64,000 bases of DNA. It comes from Alkalicella caledoniensis. Its GTDB lineage: Bacteria; Bacillota; Proteinivoracia; Proteinivoracales; Proteinivoracaceae. Positions 44,251 through 53,551 of this stretch are shown one piece after another; within the stretch, counting starts at the first letter, position 1, and the number at the start of each line of letters is the position of its first letter. Location of the stretch: NCBI RefSeq assembly GCF_014467015.1, contig NZ_CP058559.1, positions 558,001 to 622,000 of the forward strand. Reading direction: 5' to 3'. Below the pieces are notes generated by a model. The model made no database searches. It saw only the letters and a list, made by a program, of their open reading frames with translations, and had not been told where the DNA came from. Made by a program: the position numbers and the translations under genes.

Positions 44251-45627
44251 ATGGAAAACACACTGGTGGTGGAAGAAAAATTAACAAACAAAAAGAGCTT
44301 ACAAATGATCTGGCTTTTGGCTTGGCCAGTTATGCTTGGACAAGTATTACAGACAGCATTAGAGTTAGTTGATCTATATTTTATATCTATGCTTAGGGAT
44401 ACTGTCTTCTTTGCAGCCATTGGATACAGTACTTCACTTTTCGGAGTTGTGGTAGTGGCTTCACAGCTCGTGGTTGCAGGTACCATAGCATTAATTGCTA
44501 GAGAAAGTGGTGCAGAAAACCAGAACACTGTTACTAATTTAACAAGACAGGCGTTAACCCTAGCCTTATTGGTGGGAGTTTTTTTATGGATTTGTGTGTC
44601 AGTTTTTGCAACGCCACTTTTACAGCTTTTTGGAGCACGGGGCAATTTATTATTATATGGCACTAATTATTTAAGGATAGTTCTGGTTGGCATACCTTTT
44701 GTTTATTATAATATGACTGGTAGAGCTATACTTCAAGCAAAGGGTGATACCTTCACTCCCATGATTATTTTTGTCCTAATGAATGCTGTAAATATTCTTT
44801 TCAATTGGTTATTGATTTTTGGTGTTTGGATCTTTCCTGAGCTTGGTTACAAGGGTGCAGCTTATGGTACATTGCTATCAAATATTTTTGCCTTTGTACT
44901 ATTTGTTTTTGTGCTTCAAAGGAAAGCTTTTAAGGGTAAGATTTTAGATGTGATAACACCTGTTTTTGACTTTGAACTGATGATTAGATTTATTAAGATA
45001 GGTGGCTATGCTGTTGTTCAAGCAGTGGCTAGACCCATAACAGGGCTTTTCATGTATGGTATAGCAAGCCTTTCTGGGGAAAATGCCTTAGCTGCCTTTA
45101 CAATAGGTGGAAGAATGTTTAATCTGGTTTTTATCATCTTAGCAGGCCTTACCACTGCCATTTCAGTTCTAACAGGGCAAAATCTAGGAAAAAAAGATTA
45201 CAATTCCATCAATGTTCATGTTAAAAATGGCTTGTTAATCGGTGCTATTAATATGCTGATTTTTGCAATCCCCTACTTTATTTTCTCTGAGTCCATAATG
45301 GGTGTGTTTGTAAAAAACCCTGAAGATTTCAGGGTTATAGAAATAGGAGTAAGTTACTTTAGAATTACTTATGTAGGTTTAATTTTTGTAATTTTTTCTG
45401 TAATATATGGAGGGGTATTTATTGGAGCTGGGGACACTGCTCCACCAATGGTAGCATCCTTAGTTGCAAACTGGGCTGTTAAAGTTCCTTTAGCATATAT
45501 CTTTGCCGGAAGGTTAAACCTTGGGTCCAATTGGGTATGGATAGCCATAAGCTTATCAGTCATTGTTGAAGTACTGATAGTTAGCATTTGGTATGGTAAA
45601 GGTCGTTGGAAATTTAAAAAAATCTAG
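44251..45627 (+). CDS. MATE-family efflux transporter
   Basis: A 458-residue, 12-helix protein: WLLAWPVMLGQVLQTALELVDLYFIS opens the N-lobe, and GGYAVVQAVARPITGLFMYGI the C-lobe. It exports cationic compounds against Na+ or H+. ATG at 44251 follows AAAGGGAG; an in-frame TTG 18 bases earlier precedes that site. It is clearly a different subfamily from the 6828 pump. Followed closely by a GNAT gene, probably one transcript. Confidence 0.92.
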   Translation: MENTLVVEEKLTNKKSLQMIWLLAWPVMLGQVLQTALELVDLYFISMLRDTVFFAAIGYSTSLFGVVVVASQLVVAGTIALIARESGAENQNTVTNLTRQALTLALLVGVFLWICVSVFATPLLQLFGARGNLLLYGTNYLRIVLVGIPFVYYNMTGRAILQAKGDTFTPMIIFVLMNAVNILFNWLLIFGVWIFPELGYKGAAYGTLLSNIFAFVLFVFVLQRKAFKGKILDVITPVFDFELMIRFIKIGGYAVVQAVARPITGLFMYGIASLSGENALAAFTIGGRMFNLVFIILAGLTTAISVLTGQNLGKKDYNSINVHVKNGLLIGAINMLIFAIPYFIFSESIMGVFVKNPEDFRVIEIGVSYFRITYVGLIFVIFSVIYGGVFIGAGDTAPPMVASLVANWAVKVPLAYIFAGRLNLGSNWVWIAISLSVIVEVLIVSIWYGKGRWKFKKI

Positions 45628-45649
45628 AAATATATTAGGGGGTTATTTA

Positions 45650-46372
45650 ATGAAACTAAATGATATTAAAGAAATAGATAATCTGCTCAATGAAGACAGA
45701 ATTTTGAACCTTAATGCGCTAGGCAGAATTAAGTTTAATCAAAACTACAATATAAAAGTAGATGAGCTAAAAAAAGGCTTTTTGCTTCAATTAGACTATT
45801 GGCATGTTGTTTACTCGGGAACTGATCATGTTGCTGAAGAACTGATTAGATGTATTGATACTAAAACCGAGAAAGGCTTTAGCGGGGTAGGTGTAAAGTA
45901 TTATCAACTTGCAAAGAAGCATCATGAAATCAAGTGGGAAGAACCTTGCTACTTGTATTATCTAGAGGAACACAACTTAAACACAAGCCTACTTAAACAT
46001 TGTGTGGATAGCTTGACTGAAAAAGATGCAGAGCTAGTAAACGAATTTTATACCTATAAAGATGAGAATTCAATAGGCTATATAAGAGATTGCATTATAT
46101 CAAGGCCAAGTTCCGTAGTCCGTGACGAGCAAGGCACCCCTGTTTCTTGGGCACTGATCCGTGAAGATGGGTCTATGGGTGTAATGTATACCTTGAAAGA
46201 ACATCGAGGGCAAGGGTATGCAAACTCAGTAAGTGTTGACCTAGCAAAAAAAGCATTTGAACTTGGCCTTACACCCTATGTGCATATTGTAAAAGGAAAC
46301 ACTCCCTCAGTAAAACTAGCAGAAAACCTCGGCTTTAAGTTTCACTGTGATGTTATGTGGTTCGGAATTTAG
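45650..46372 (+). CDS. GNAT-family acetyltransferase
   Basis: A 240-residue protein. The last 100 residues are a GNAT domain: VMYTLKEHRGQGYANSVSVDL holds the acetyl-CoA loop (RGQGYA) and TPSVKLAENLGFKF the final helix. The N-terminal half is unlike known partners. ATG at 45650 follows AGGGGG; an upstream extension in frame overlaps the MATE gene and has no ribosome site. It lies 22 bp behind the MATE gene, which could suggest acetylation of an exported compound (inference). Confidence 0.85.
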   Translation: MKLNDIKEIDNLLNEDRILNLNALGRIKFNQNYNIKVDELKKGFLLQLDYWHVVYSGTDHVAEELIRCIDTKTEKGFSGVGVKYYQLAKKHHEIKWEEPCYLYYLEEHNLNTSLLKHCVDSLTEKDAELVNEFYTYKDENSIGYIRDCIISRPSSVVRDEQGTPVSWALIREDGSMGVMYTLKEHRGQGYANSVSVDLAKKAFELGLTPYVHIVKGNTPSVKLAENLGFKFHCDVMWFGI

Positions 46373-46430
46373 CTTATATAGAATGTTTTACCCTAAAAAG
46401 GAAACTTAAATAGAAGTCTTTAGTAAAAAT

Positions 46431-46463
46431 AAAAACCATTCCTGTTGGAATGGTTTGTTTTTT
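46431..46463. terminator. terminator shared by the GNAT gene and 6S RNA
   Basis: AAACCATTCC, loop TGTT, GGAATGGTTT, T run on the plus strand and on the minus strand. Confidence 0.85.
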
Positions 46464-46469
46464 ATGTAT

Positions 46470-46667
46470 TGCACCCAGGATGCCGGTGCCCCAAAATTTT
46501 CAAGACCCTGCTCTACTCACAGGTGGGTGCTCTGCTTTAAAGGTTCGCTTTCCATTCTAAAGATGGCTTAGCGTTGCTTTAAAAACTCGAACTCCCGATG
46601 TCAAAATGTAGGTTGAAAATAATAGAGCTTTCGAACACCTCAGGAATATTTATTTTTTTTTAACTTG
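46470..46667 (-). ncRNA. ssrS: 6S RNA
   Basis: Read on the minus strand, the RNA starts with TTCCTGAGGTGTTCGAAAGC, close to the CTGAGATGTTCGCAAGC start of E. coli 6S RNA, and ends with GCACCCACCTG, TCTTGAAAATTTTGGGGCACC and GGCATCCTGGGTGC, in the order of 6S 3' segments. The two ends pair and leave an open central bulge, the mimic of an open promoter that binds housekeeping RNA polymerase. A strong promoter lies upstream and a terminator downstream. 5' and 3' ends are approximate. Confidence 0.8.
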
Positions 46668-46674
46668 TGTCCTT

Positions 46675-46704
46675 ATTATATTACATTTTCATGACATATG
46701 TCAA
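46675..46704 (-). promoter_or_regulatory. 6S RNA promoter
   Basis: On the minus strand TTGACA (46699-46704), an 18-base spacer and TATAAT (46675-46680), both perfect. Confidence 0.8.
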
Positions 46705-46716
46705 TGTTTTTTAAGT

Positions 46717-47934
46717 TTAATTATTTTCCAAAACTTCCAATGCTTCCTGGGCTAGTTGAATGGCTTCATCTAGATAAGCGTGGGCTCTAGCGAAGTGATG
46801 ACTTCCTGTACTGTTTTCAGCAAAAATGTAATCCCATCTAATTTGAGATCTTCTATGAAGCTCCCTAACTATTTCAAGGGTTTCATCTTCAATATCCCCT
46901 TCTTCTACCCTTACAGCTAAACTTTCCACAAGTTCCACTAGCAAGTCCATGGCCTGCTTTTGCTTATCTTCTACCTCTTGTTGTAGACCATTAACCCACT
47001 GAGCAATACTTTCTTCATCATGGTTTCCATGACATCCGAGACAAGATTCTTTGGCTGTTTTTAACGGACTAGTCCACCAGTGTGAAACGTATTCCTCACC
47101 ATCTTCACTTTGCATCTGTGGCATATGGCAAGCATTACAGTCCATGCCAAGATTGTGATGGGGACTACCTCTATACATCTCATACTCTGGGTGCTGAATT
47201 TTGATAAGAGGCGTCCCTGTCCTTGGATGAATCCAGTCTGCATAATCTAATTCGTTAAATGTTTGTTCGTAGTCTTCTACTGTCAAACCATTTTCCCACG
47301 GAAGAACTATTGCAGTTGTTTCAGGGTCAATATAGTACTCAACATGACACTGAGCACAGTTTTGACTTCCTCTTTCCACTTCAAAATCTAATTTTTGAAA
47401 TCCCTCTTCAGCATGGGGAACAGTTATATGAAGTTCACCGGGTTCATTTCTGTGGCAGCTATAACAAGTAATAGGATAGCGAGCTTCCTGGGCTACCTCT
47501 ACAAAGTCCATTCCGAATAATTCCGAACCGTACTGTTCATATAGACTATCATAATCAGCTGTTTTACATGCTAAGCAAGAGGCACCTGGTCTTGGACGAC
47601 CGATATTTATAACATCTTCAAGGGCATACACATGTCCTCTAGCAGAAAAATATTCTTTGCTAAAGCCATATCCCTCGTAGAGTACTCGAATTTGTGGGTA
47701 TTTTTCTATGTAGTCAATCTGTTGTTCTCCACCAAATTCCACATCACCTTCATTTGAGTTTCTCAAGTATGATTGGTAGATAAGTGGATGTTCATCTGCC
47801 CAATATTCGGGATCAAGTATTCTACTTGGCTGTGCTTCCCTTTGAAACTGTTCTCCTCCCAGCATACTAAAAACAGCAAATCCTAACATGGCAACAACAA
47901 ACACAGATAGAATTATTTTTTGTGTTTTAGTCAT
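46717..47934 (-). CDS. nrfA: cytochrome c nitrite reductase (ammonia-forming)
   Basis: A 405-residue pentaheme cytochrome anchored by helix 7-25. Heme 1 is CLACK (120-124), whose Lys124 is the unusual active-site ligand; hemes 2-5 are CYSCH (157), CAQCH (193), CNACH (266) and CLGCH (298). KIQHPE (245-250) is the NrfA calcium/active-site motif. It reduces nitrite to ammonium with six electrons outside the cell membrane. It is shorter than many NrfA proteins (often ~450-500). The usual donor NrfH is not adjacent; instead the two cytochrome c maturation genes precede it. Confidence 0.95.
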   Translation of the reverse strand: MTKTQKIILSVFVVAMLGFAVFSMLGGEQFQREAQPSRILDPEYWADEHPLIYQSYLRNSNEGDVEFGGEQQIDYIEKYPQIRVLYEGYGFSKEYFSARGHVYALEDVINIGRPRPGASCLACKTADYDSLYEQYGSELFGMDFVEVAQEARYPITCYSCHRNEPGELHITVPHAEEGFQKLDFEVERGSQNCAQCHVEYYIDPETTAIVLPWENGLTVEDYEQTFNELDYADWIHPRTGTPLIKIQHPEYEMYRGSPHHNLGMDCNACHMPQMQSEDGEEYVSHWWTSPLKTAKESCLGCHGNHDEESIAQWVNGLQQEVEDKQKQAMDLLVELVESLAVRVEEGDIEDETLEIVRELHRRSQIRWDYIFAENSTGSHHFARAHAYLDEAIQLAQEALEVLENN

Positions 47935-47996
47935 CTATATCACCTCATAGGTATTATTTCCGCAAACTATACCCCTTAGTCATTAAATTATTTCCT

Positions 47997-48806
47997 CTAC
48001 AGGTAACTATGTAAACTAGGTAGCAAGACATTTACTCCCATATATGTAAACAATACACTTATAAAGCCAATTATTGAAAACCATGCTAATGTTCTTCCCT
48101 TTACACCTTTATTTACCCTTGCATGGAGGAATACTGCATATATTATCCATGTTATTAGGGACCATGTTTCCTTAGGATCCCAAGCCCAATACCTTGTCCA
48201 CGCCTGTTGCGCCCAAATAGCTCCAGTTACTATAACGGCAGTGAGAAATAGAAACCCAAATGCAACAGTTTTATATATTAGCATTTCAATCTTTTGCCCT
48301 TTGGGTAAATGGGATTTTAAGTAGCTATCATCCTTCATTTTATTAAGTATTATATACAAAACCCCTAGCCCAAATGCTACACCGAAGGCTCCATAGCTAA
48401 ATACTGCTGTAAATACATGGAACAGCAACCAGTTACTTTGAAGTGCCGGCATCAATGGATTAATGTCACGGGATAATGAGGCTCCATATGATGTTATCAA
48501 AAGCACTACAGGTACGATGAATAGCCCAAGCCCCTGATATTTGTACTTTAATGAAAAAAATAAAAAGCATAGGGCTATACCCCAGGCAAAACTTGAAGCG
48601 AATTCGAATTGGTTAGTAAGGGGTGGCCTTTGTGCTACATACCAGCGACTAATTAAGGAAACCGTGTGAAATAACCATCCAATTGCCAGTAGCCTATTAC
48701 CCCATTGGGCAATTTTTACATTTTTTTGAAACAAAAATGCTACATATAGTGCCATGGATAACGTATAAAAAACAAAAGTTATATTAAACGACATTCTTTC
48801 TATCAT
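47997..48806 (-). CDS. resC: cytochrome c assembly protein CcsA/ResC
   Basis: A 269-residue, eight-helix protein. WTRYWAWDPKETWSLITW is the heme-presenting WWD loop of system II cytochrome c maturation. With ResB it carries heme across the membrane and attaches it to CxxCH motifs; the obvious client is NrfA, encoded 62 bp downstream. It overlaps resB by 23 bp. Confidence 0.93.
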   Translation of the reverse strand: MIERMSFNITFVFYTLSMALYVAFLFQKNVKIAQWGNRLLAIGWLFHTVSLISRWYVAQRPPLTNQFEFASSFAWGIALCFLFFSLKYKYQGLGLFIVPVVLLITSYGASLSRDINPLMPALQSNWLLFHVFTAVFSYGAFGVAFGLGVLYIILNKMKDDSYLKSHLPKGQKIEMLIYKTVAFGFLFLTAVIVTGAIWAQQAWTRYWAWDPKETWSLITWIIYAVFLHARVNKGVKGRTLAWFSIIGFISVLFTYMGVNVLLPSLHSYL

Positions 48807-50016
48807 CTGTTATTTCTCCTTCTTTAAAAGTTTTTATAATGCGCTCTTCCCATTCGTCGCTATTTTTAAAACAATGAATATATATGGTATATCCTCCATC
48901 CCTTAAGGGTCTAGCTGCTAAAGTCATTGGATTTATATAAAAGCTTGCTATTAAACCAAATGTCAACAGCAATGAACCAAACAAAGCCCAAACAAGTGCA
49001 GGGTCTTTGGATACTTCTAAAACAGTATATCTCTGAGGATTAGAGAAAGTAATTGTATGCCCTCTCCATCTCAAGCTTCTACCTGGTTCTATAAAATTCA
49101 TGGACTCTACCCTGTTATTATGTATTAGTTGATAAACTATTCTTGGGTTTTGTGGAAAGGGGCTATTGTTTATGACATCTGGCTGTATATCCATTGTTCT
49201 CACTATGGAATTCTCGTCCAAGAAGTAATGGTCCCGCTCATACATTGGTCTTTTAATAGTGTCTTCGTTGGCATGGATTATATCCATATTCACTGCCCAA
49301 CCTGTGGCAATCTGATAGAAACTATAGTCATTAAATTTAACTGGATTATTCACAGAAACTATTCCTTCTTTAGTTTCGTCATCCTTGGATAAGCTAATAT
49401 ATGAATAGTATTGATTTATGGAAAAATCTTCCCTATAATCCACTAAAAAGTCATCTATCCGTACATTGATGTTCGTACCTGCAACCTCTAAAGTTTCACT
49501 GGGTAGACCACTTATTTGCATGTTAAATCCGTAGATTCTACCTATAAAGTAACATATAACTACAACTGCCAATCCAACATGTGTTAGCCATGATCCAAAA
49601 TAGCCGATTTTACCCTTTGAGCAATAAATAAGATTACCATCTGTTTTTATATTCTTAAATCCTAATTTATTAAATCTTTCAATAACCCCATCTAGATCAA
49701 AATTGACGGGAAATTTTTTACCTAGTGTGTAAGGTTTGCTTGCCCTGTTATATATTTTAGGCAGTCTTATAATACTACACATAAATAAGTTTATTGTTAG
49801 TAAGCCAAATAATGCAGAGAACCAAAGACTATGGTACATGTCGTGTAAATTAAACATACTTATCATGTTATATACCCTAGGACTGTAGCGATGTTCGTAC
49901 CAATGCAGGGGCATCTCTTGGGGGATTAGTGTTCCAATTATTGATAAAACAGCGAGAATAATCAACAGAGTTATTCCTGTTTTCATTGAATATAGGAATT
50001 TCATTTTTTTCATCAT
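48784..50016 (-). CDS. resB: cytochrome c biogenesis protein ResB
   Basis: A 410-residue membrane protein: helix at ~10-30 (SMKTGITLLIILAVLSIIGTLIPQ), two more by ~165, a large external domain (~170-345) and a final helix at ~335-355 (ALFGSLLLTFGLIASFYINPM). This is the ResB/Ccs1 layout of system II. GAGGTGAT precedes the double ATG. First gene of resB-resC-nrfA; the 50017-50060 start region has no clear regulator site. Confidence 0.93.
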   Translation of the reverse strand: MMKKMKFLYSMKTGITLLIILAVLSIIGTLIPQEMPLHWYEHRYSPRVYNMISMFNLHDMYHSLWFSALFGLLTINLFMCSIIRLPKIYNRASKPYTLGKKFPVNFDLDGVIERFNKLGFKNIKTDGNLIYCSKGKIGYFGSWLTHVGLAVVVICYFIGRIYGFNMQISGLPSETLEVAGTNINVRIDDFLVDYREDFSINQYYSYISLSKDDETKEGIVSVNNPVKFNDYSFYQIATGWAVNMDIIHANEDTIKRPMYERDHYFLDENSIVRTMDIQPDVINNSPFPQNPRIVYQLIHNNRVESMNFIEPGRSLRWRGHTITFSNPQRYTVLEVSKDPALVWALFGSLLLTFGLIASFYINPMTLAARPLRDGGYTIYIHCFKNSDEWEERIIKTFKEGEITDDRKNVV

Positions 50017-50059
50017 ATCACCTCTGTGTTAAATATTCCCAATTTGCTATAAAAAAATT

Positions 50060-50530
50060 CTTATATAATGGATTAGCTAAACAGATTATTAAAGGCAAAG
50101 GTTTGCCACAGATCTGCATGTTCTTTATGATCTTAAGGGAAAAAGCATAAGTTCAAATTCTTAGCCACAGATTTTCACTGATCTTCACGGATTTTTAAGG
50201 ATAAAGAGAACTTTATAAAGGCTATAGGCTGATGGTTTAAATTCCCTTAAGTTTGCTTTTTATAGTGTGGGCTTTTTAGTGTAAGGTAGTGGTAAAAGTA
50301 CTTTAATTCCTTAGCCACAGATCTGCATGATCTTTATGATCTTAAGGGCAAAAGCATAAGGTCAAGGGCTTTAGCCACGGATTTTCACTGATTTGCACGG
50401 ATTAAGGACAAAACAAAAAACTCTAATGGCTATAGGCTGATAGCTAATGGCTTTTCTTAAGTTTGCTTTTAATAGTGTAAGCATTTTAGTGTAAGGTAGT
50501 GGTTAGCTGTTTGGTATTTTGAAGAGCTAC
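50060..50530 (+). repeat. intergenic repeat array A (forward)
   Basis: Two imperfect units, about 209 bp apart, each with GCCACAGATCTGCATG, then CACGGATTTTCACTGAT-type sequence, then AAGTTTGCTTTT(T/A)ATAGTGT and GTGTAAGGTAGTGGT. It fills the gap between resB and the prs terminator. No open frame. The same family returns inverted at 51640 and forward at 57300. Confidence 0.85.
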
Positions 50531-50540
50531 TTGCTCAAAA

Positions 50541-50571
50541 AAAAATGACCTCATATCATATGAGGTCATTT
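50541..50571 (-). terminator. prs terminator
   Basis: AAATGACCTCATA and TATGAGGTCATTT, perfect stem, with a T run on the minus strand. Confidence 0.9.
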
Positions 50572-50580
50572 AGGTTTATC

Positions 50581-51549
50581 TTATATTACTGAATCTGGAA
50601 TTTTATCAAAAAGTTCTGTTACACTTTCTCTGTGGTGAATCCTTTTTATGGCTTCTGCAAATAGTGGTGCTACTGAGCAAACTTCAATTCTATCCTTATC
50701 TATATTTTGAGGTTGTGTCACTGAGTCCGTTACTAGCATTTTCTTTATGGGACTGTTGTAAAATTTTTCTAAAGTTTCTCCCTTTAGAAGTGAGTGACTA
50801 ACACATGCATATATATCCTTTGCCCCTTTTTCCTTTAATCCTTTTGCCACATTTATAATGGACCCAGCGGAAAGGGTAAAGTCATCTACAATCAGTGCAT
50901 TTTTACCTTTGACATCTCCTATAATTTCAAGTATTTCTGCTTGTTCACTATGATCTTTGCGGTTTTTATCTCCTATAGCAACAGGTACTTGGAGAAAATT
51001 ACTATAGTGTCGTGCTGTTTTTGCATATCCTGCATCAGGGGATACAACAACCAAATCTTGCACACCTAGTTGTTTAAAGTGACTACAAAGGACTGGCATA
51101 GCAAAAAGATGGTCAACTGGAATCTTAAAAAATCCTTGAATTTGCGGAGCATGTAAGTCCATTGTCACAATTCTGTCTGCTCCCACACTTTCTAATGCAT
51201 CAGCACAAACTCTAGCTCTTATGGAAACCCTAGGTTCATCTTTTTTATCTCCCTTTGCATAACTAAAATAAGGCATAATTACGGTTATAGAGTTAGCACT
51301 AGCCCTTTTAAATGCATCAATCCAAAATAAAAGCTCAACTAGGTTATCATTGGGATTAGATCCTATTGACTGAACTATGTAGCAATCTTTGTCCCTCACA
51401 GTCTCTTCTACTTTAACAAAAGTGTTACCCTCGGAGAATTTTATAACTTGCGATTTCCCCATGGGGATATTTAGATACTCACAAATTCCTTGGGCAAATT
51501 TAACACTTTCACTTCCAGTAAAAATCTTAATCTCAGTATGTCGTTCCAA
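50581..51549 (-). CDS. prs: ribose-phosphate pyrophosphokinase, divergent
   Basis: A 322-residue PRPP synthetase. DLHAPQIQGFF (131-141) is the diphosphoryl-binding motif, GDKNRKDH (193-200) holds the flexible-loop Lys and Arg, and VDDFTLSAGS (221-230) the PRPP loop. The last departs from the usual VDDMIDTAGT, and AKGDKKDEPRVSIRARV (98-114) from ARQDRKxRPREPISAKL. It makes PRPP for nucleotides and amino acids; a second canonical copy elsewhere is possible. TTG start six bases after GGCGGTG. Flanked by arrays A and B in opposite orientation. Confidence 0.88.
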   Translation of the reverse strand: MERHTEIKIFTGSESVKFAQGICEYLNIPMGKSQVIKFSEGNTFVKVEETVRDKDCYIVQSIGSNPNDNLVELLFWIDAFKRASANSITVIMPYFSYAKGDKKDEPRVSIRARVCADALESVGADRIVTMDLHAPQIQGFFKIPVDHLFAMPVLCSHFKQLGVQDLVVVSPDAGYAKTARHYSNFLQVPVAIGDKNRKDHSEQAEILEIIGDVKGKNALIVDDFTLSAGSIINVAKGLKEKGAKDIYACVSHSLLKGETLEKFYNSPIKKMLVTDSVTQPQNIDKDRIEVCSVAPLFAEAIKRIHHRESVTELFDKIPDSVI

Positions 51550-51639
51550 ACATTACACCGCCTTTTTTTATTTCTTTATATTCTCATTGTACATTATATT
51601 CCAAATATTGTTAAGCATCTGTTATATGGAAACAAACTC

Positions 51640-52650
51640 ACTTGCTAATAGTGTAGATCTGTGGCTAAGAAATTAAAGGATTTTTACACTACCCTTCACT
51701 AAAAAGCTTACACTATTAAAAGCAAACTTTAAAATGTTAAGCCACCATACTATTGACATTATAACCTTCTCTGATCTTTTAAACCCTTGAAAGTCAGTGA
51801 AAATCCCTGGCTAAAGCCTTTGCCTTTTGGCCCTTTTCCTTAAGATCAAGTAGATCATATAGATCTGTGGCTAAGCCTTCAATTTATTTCCTTCCTTAAG
51901 ATTATGCAAAATCTGTGGCTAAAAAAATAAGTCTTATTATAAATTAGTCACGGGCCATATACTGGCAAGATTTATTACACAGCCTAAAAAAGCTACATCA
52001 TTTCTGTCCCTCACGGAAAGGCTTAAAGATTAATCTTGTAAGATATTTTATCCGGTCAAGGGTGGCACAAGGCACACCCCCTACTAAAGATGACGAGATA
52101 AAAAACAAAAAATCCAAAGAAGGTTGCCCTTAAAATCCGTGCAAATCAGTGAAAATCCGTGGCTAAGCCTTTGACTTAATGCACTTGCCTTAAGATCAAG
52201 TAGACCATGTAGATCTGTGGCTAAGCCTTTCATTTATTTCCTTCCTTAAGATTATGCAAAATCTGTGGCTAAAAAATAAGTCTTATTATAAATTAGTCAC
52301 GGGCCATATACTGGCAAGATTTATTACACAGCCTAAATAAGCTACATCATTTCTGTCCCTCACGGAAAGGCTTAAAGATTAATCTTGTGAGATATTTTAT
52401 CCGGTCAAGGGTGGCACAAGGCACACCCCCTACTAAAGATGACGAGATAAAAAACAAAAATCCAAAGAAGGGTTTGCCCTTAAAATCCGTGTAAATCAGT
52501 GAAAATCCGTGGCTAAGCCTTTGACTTAATGCACTTGCCTTAAGATCAAGTAGATCATGTAGATCTGTGGCTAAGGATTTAATTTATTTCCTTGCCTTAG
52601 ATTATACACATCTGTGGCTAAAGAAAGCTTTCTGTTAAATATCATAATCC
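51640..52650 (-). repeat. intergenic repeat array B (inverted)
   Basis: The repeat family of array A in reverse orientation. AGATCTGTGGCTAAG recurs at 51861, 52211 and 52561, giving two full 350-bp tandem units plus part-units. Each unit contains ATCCGTGGCTAAGCC, a 'TCCCTCACGGAAAGGCTTAA' segment and CACAAGGCACACCCCCTACT. The two full units differ by few bases. It fills the gap between prs and the ferredoxin gene, with no open frame. Confidence 0.88.
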
Positions 52651-52729
52651 CTTTAGGATATTAATCACAGTATTTGCTTTTATATGTTGTTATAATACAT
52701 TTAGAAAGTAAAACGAGGAGGAAAAAAGT

Positions 52730-53458
52730 ATGTTAAAAAGAAAAATTGTTTTTATAGATCAAGATAAATGTGATGGTTGTGGATTATGTGTTCCTGCTTG
52801 CCACGAAGGTGCCATAGAGATTATTGACGGAAAAGCTAGACTTTCAGAGGATAAGCTTTGTGACGGAATAGGAGATTGCTTAGGTGAGTGTCCAGTTGAT
52901 GCAATAACCATTATCGAAAGGGAAGCAGATGCTTTTGATGAAGAAGCTGTAAAAGAGAGGTTAATACAACTTGCTCAAGAAAAAGAGCGTGAGTTACCTA
53001 AAACTCCTCCAATGATGGGTGGTTGTCCTGGTTCTAGGGCCATGGCTTTAAATACACGTCCATCTACTAATGAAGAGCACACAGGTGAAATAAACTCTGA
53101 GCTTAGACAGTGGCCAGTACAATTGACCCTAGTGCCTGTAGCTGCGCCATACTTCAAAGAAGCTGATTTACTAATTGCTGCAGATTGTGTACCTCTTGCT
53201 TTTCCTGATTTTCATAGAAAGCTACTAAAAGGAAAAGCTGTGGCAATAGGTTGCCCTAAGCTTGACAATGGTTCTAGCTATGTTGATAAGTTATCAGAAA
53301 TCATCAGGCTTAATAAACTAAAATCTTTAACTATAGCACACATGGAAGTCCCCTGTTGTTTTGGTTTAATACAAATAGTTAAAAACGCAGTGGAGAAATC
53401 TGGGGTTGATATAGATATTGAAATCATCAATATCAGTTTGGATGGAACCATCAAATAA
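52730..53458 (+). CDS. ferredoxin-domain iron-sulfur protein
   Basis: A 242-residue protein. The first 70 residues are a 2[4Fe-4S] ferredoxin: CDGCGLCVPACHEGA and the less regular CDGIGDCLGECPVDA. Then a linker with GGCPGS and a second domain (LIAADCVPLAF, AIGCPKLDN, EVPCCFGL) with further Cys that could hold a cluster or metal. This architecture occurs in strict anaerobes as an uncharacterised electron carrier. AGGAGG precedes ATG. It is monocistronic. Confidence 0.85.
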   Translation: MLKRKIVFIDQDKCDGCGLCVPACHEGAIEIIDGKARLSEDKLCDGIGDCLGECPVDAITIIEREADAFDEEAVKERLIQLAQEKERELPKTPPMMGGCPGSRAMALNTRPSTNEEHTGEINSELRQWPVQLTLVPVAAPYFKEADLLIAADCVPLAFPDFHRKLLKGKAVAIGCPKLDNGSSYVDKLSEIIRLNKLKSLTIAHMEVPCCFGLIQIVKNAVEKSGVDIDIEIINISLDGTIK

Positions 53459-53482
53459 GTGACCACAAGGTCACTTATTTTT
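53457..53482 (+). terminator. rho-independent terminator
   Basis: AAGTGACC, loop ACAA, GGTCACTT and a T run. Confidence 0.88.
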
Positions 53483-53551
53483 TATATTAATCTTCTATTG
53501 GCATATTATTTGCAAGGTAAATAGCAAATTGTAAACAAAGGAGTTTTTTTC

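Noticed and set aside
46464-46640. SRP RNA in the gap before nrfA
   Set aside because: The conserved SRP loop GGTCAGG...GGAAGCAGC is absent, whereas 6S RNA start and end motifs are present on the minus strand.
51640-52650. Possible CRISPR array in the repeat-rich intergenic DNA
   Set aside because: Repeat units are 350 bp or more and themselves near-identical; no short repeats with unique spacers and no cas genes are present.
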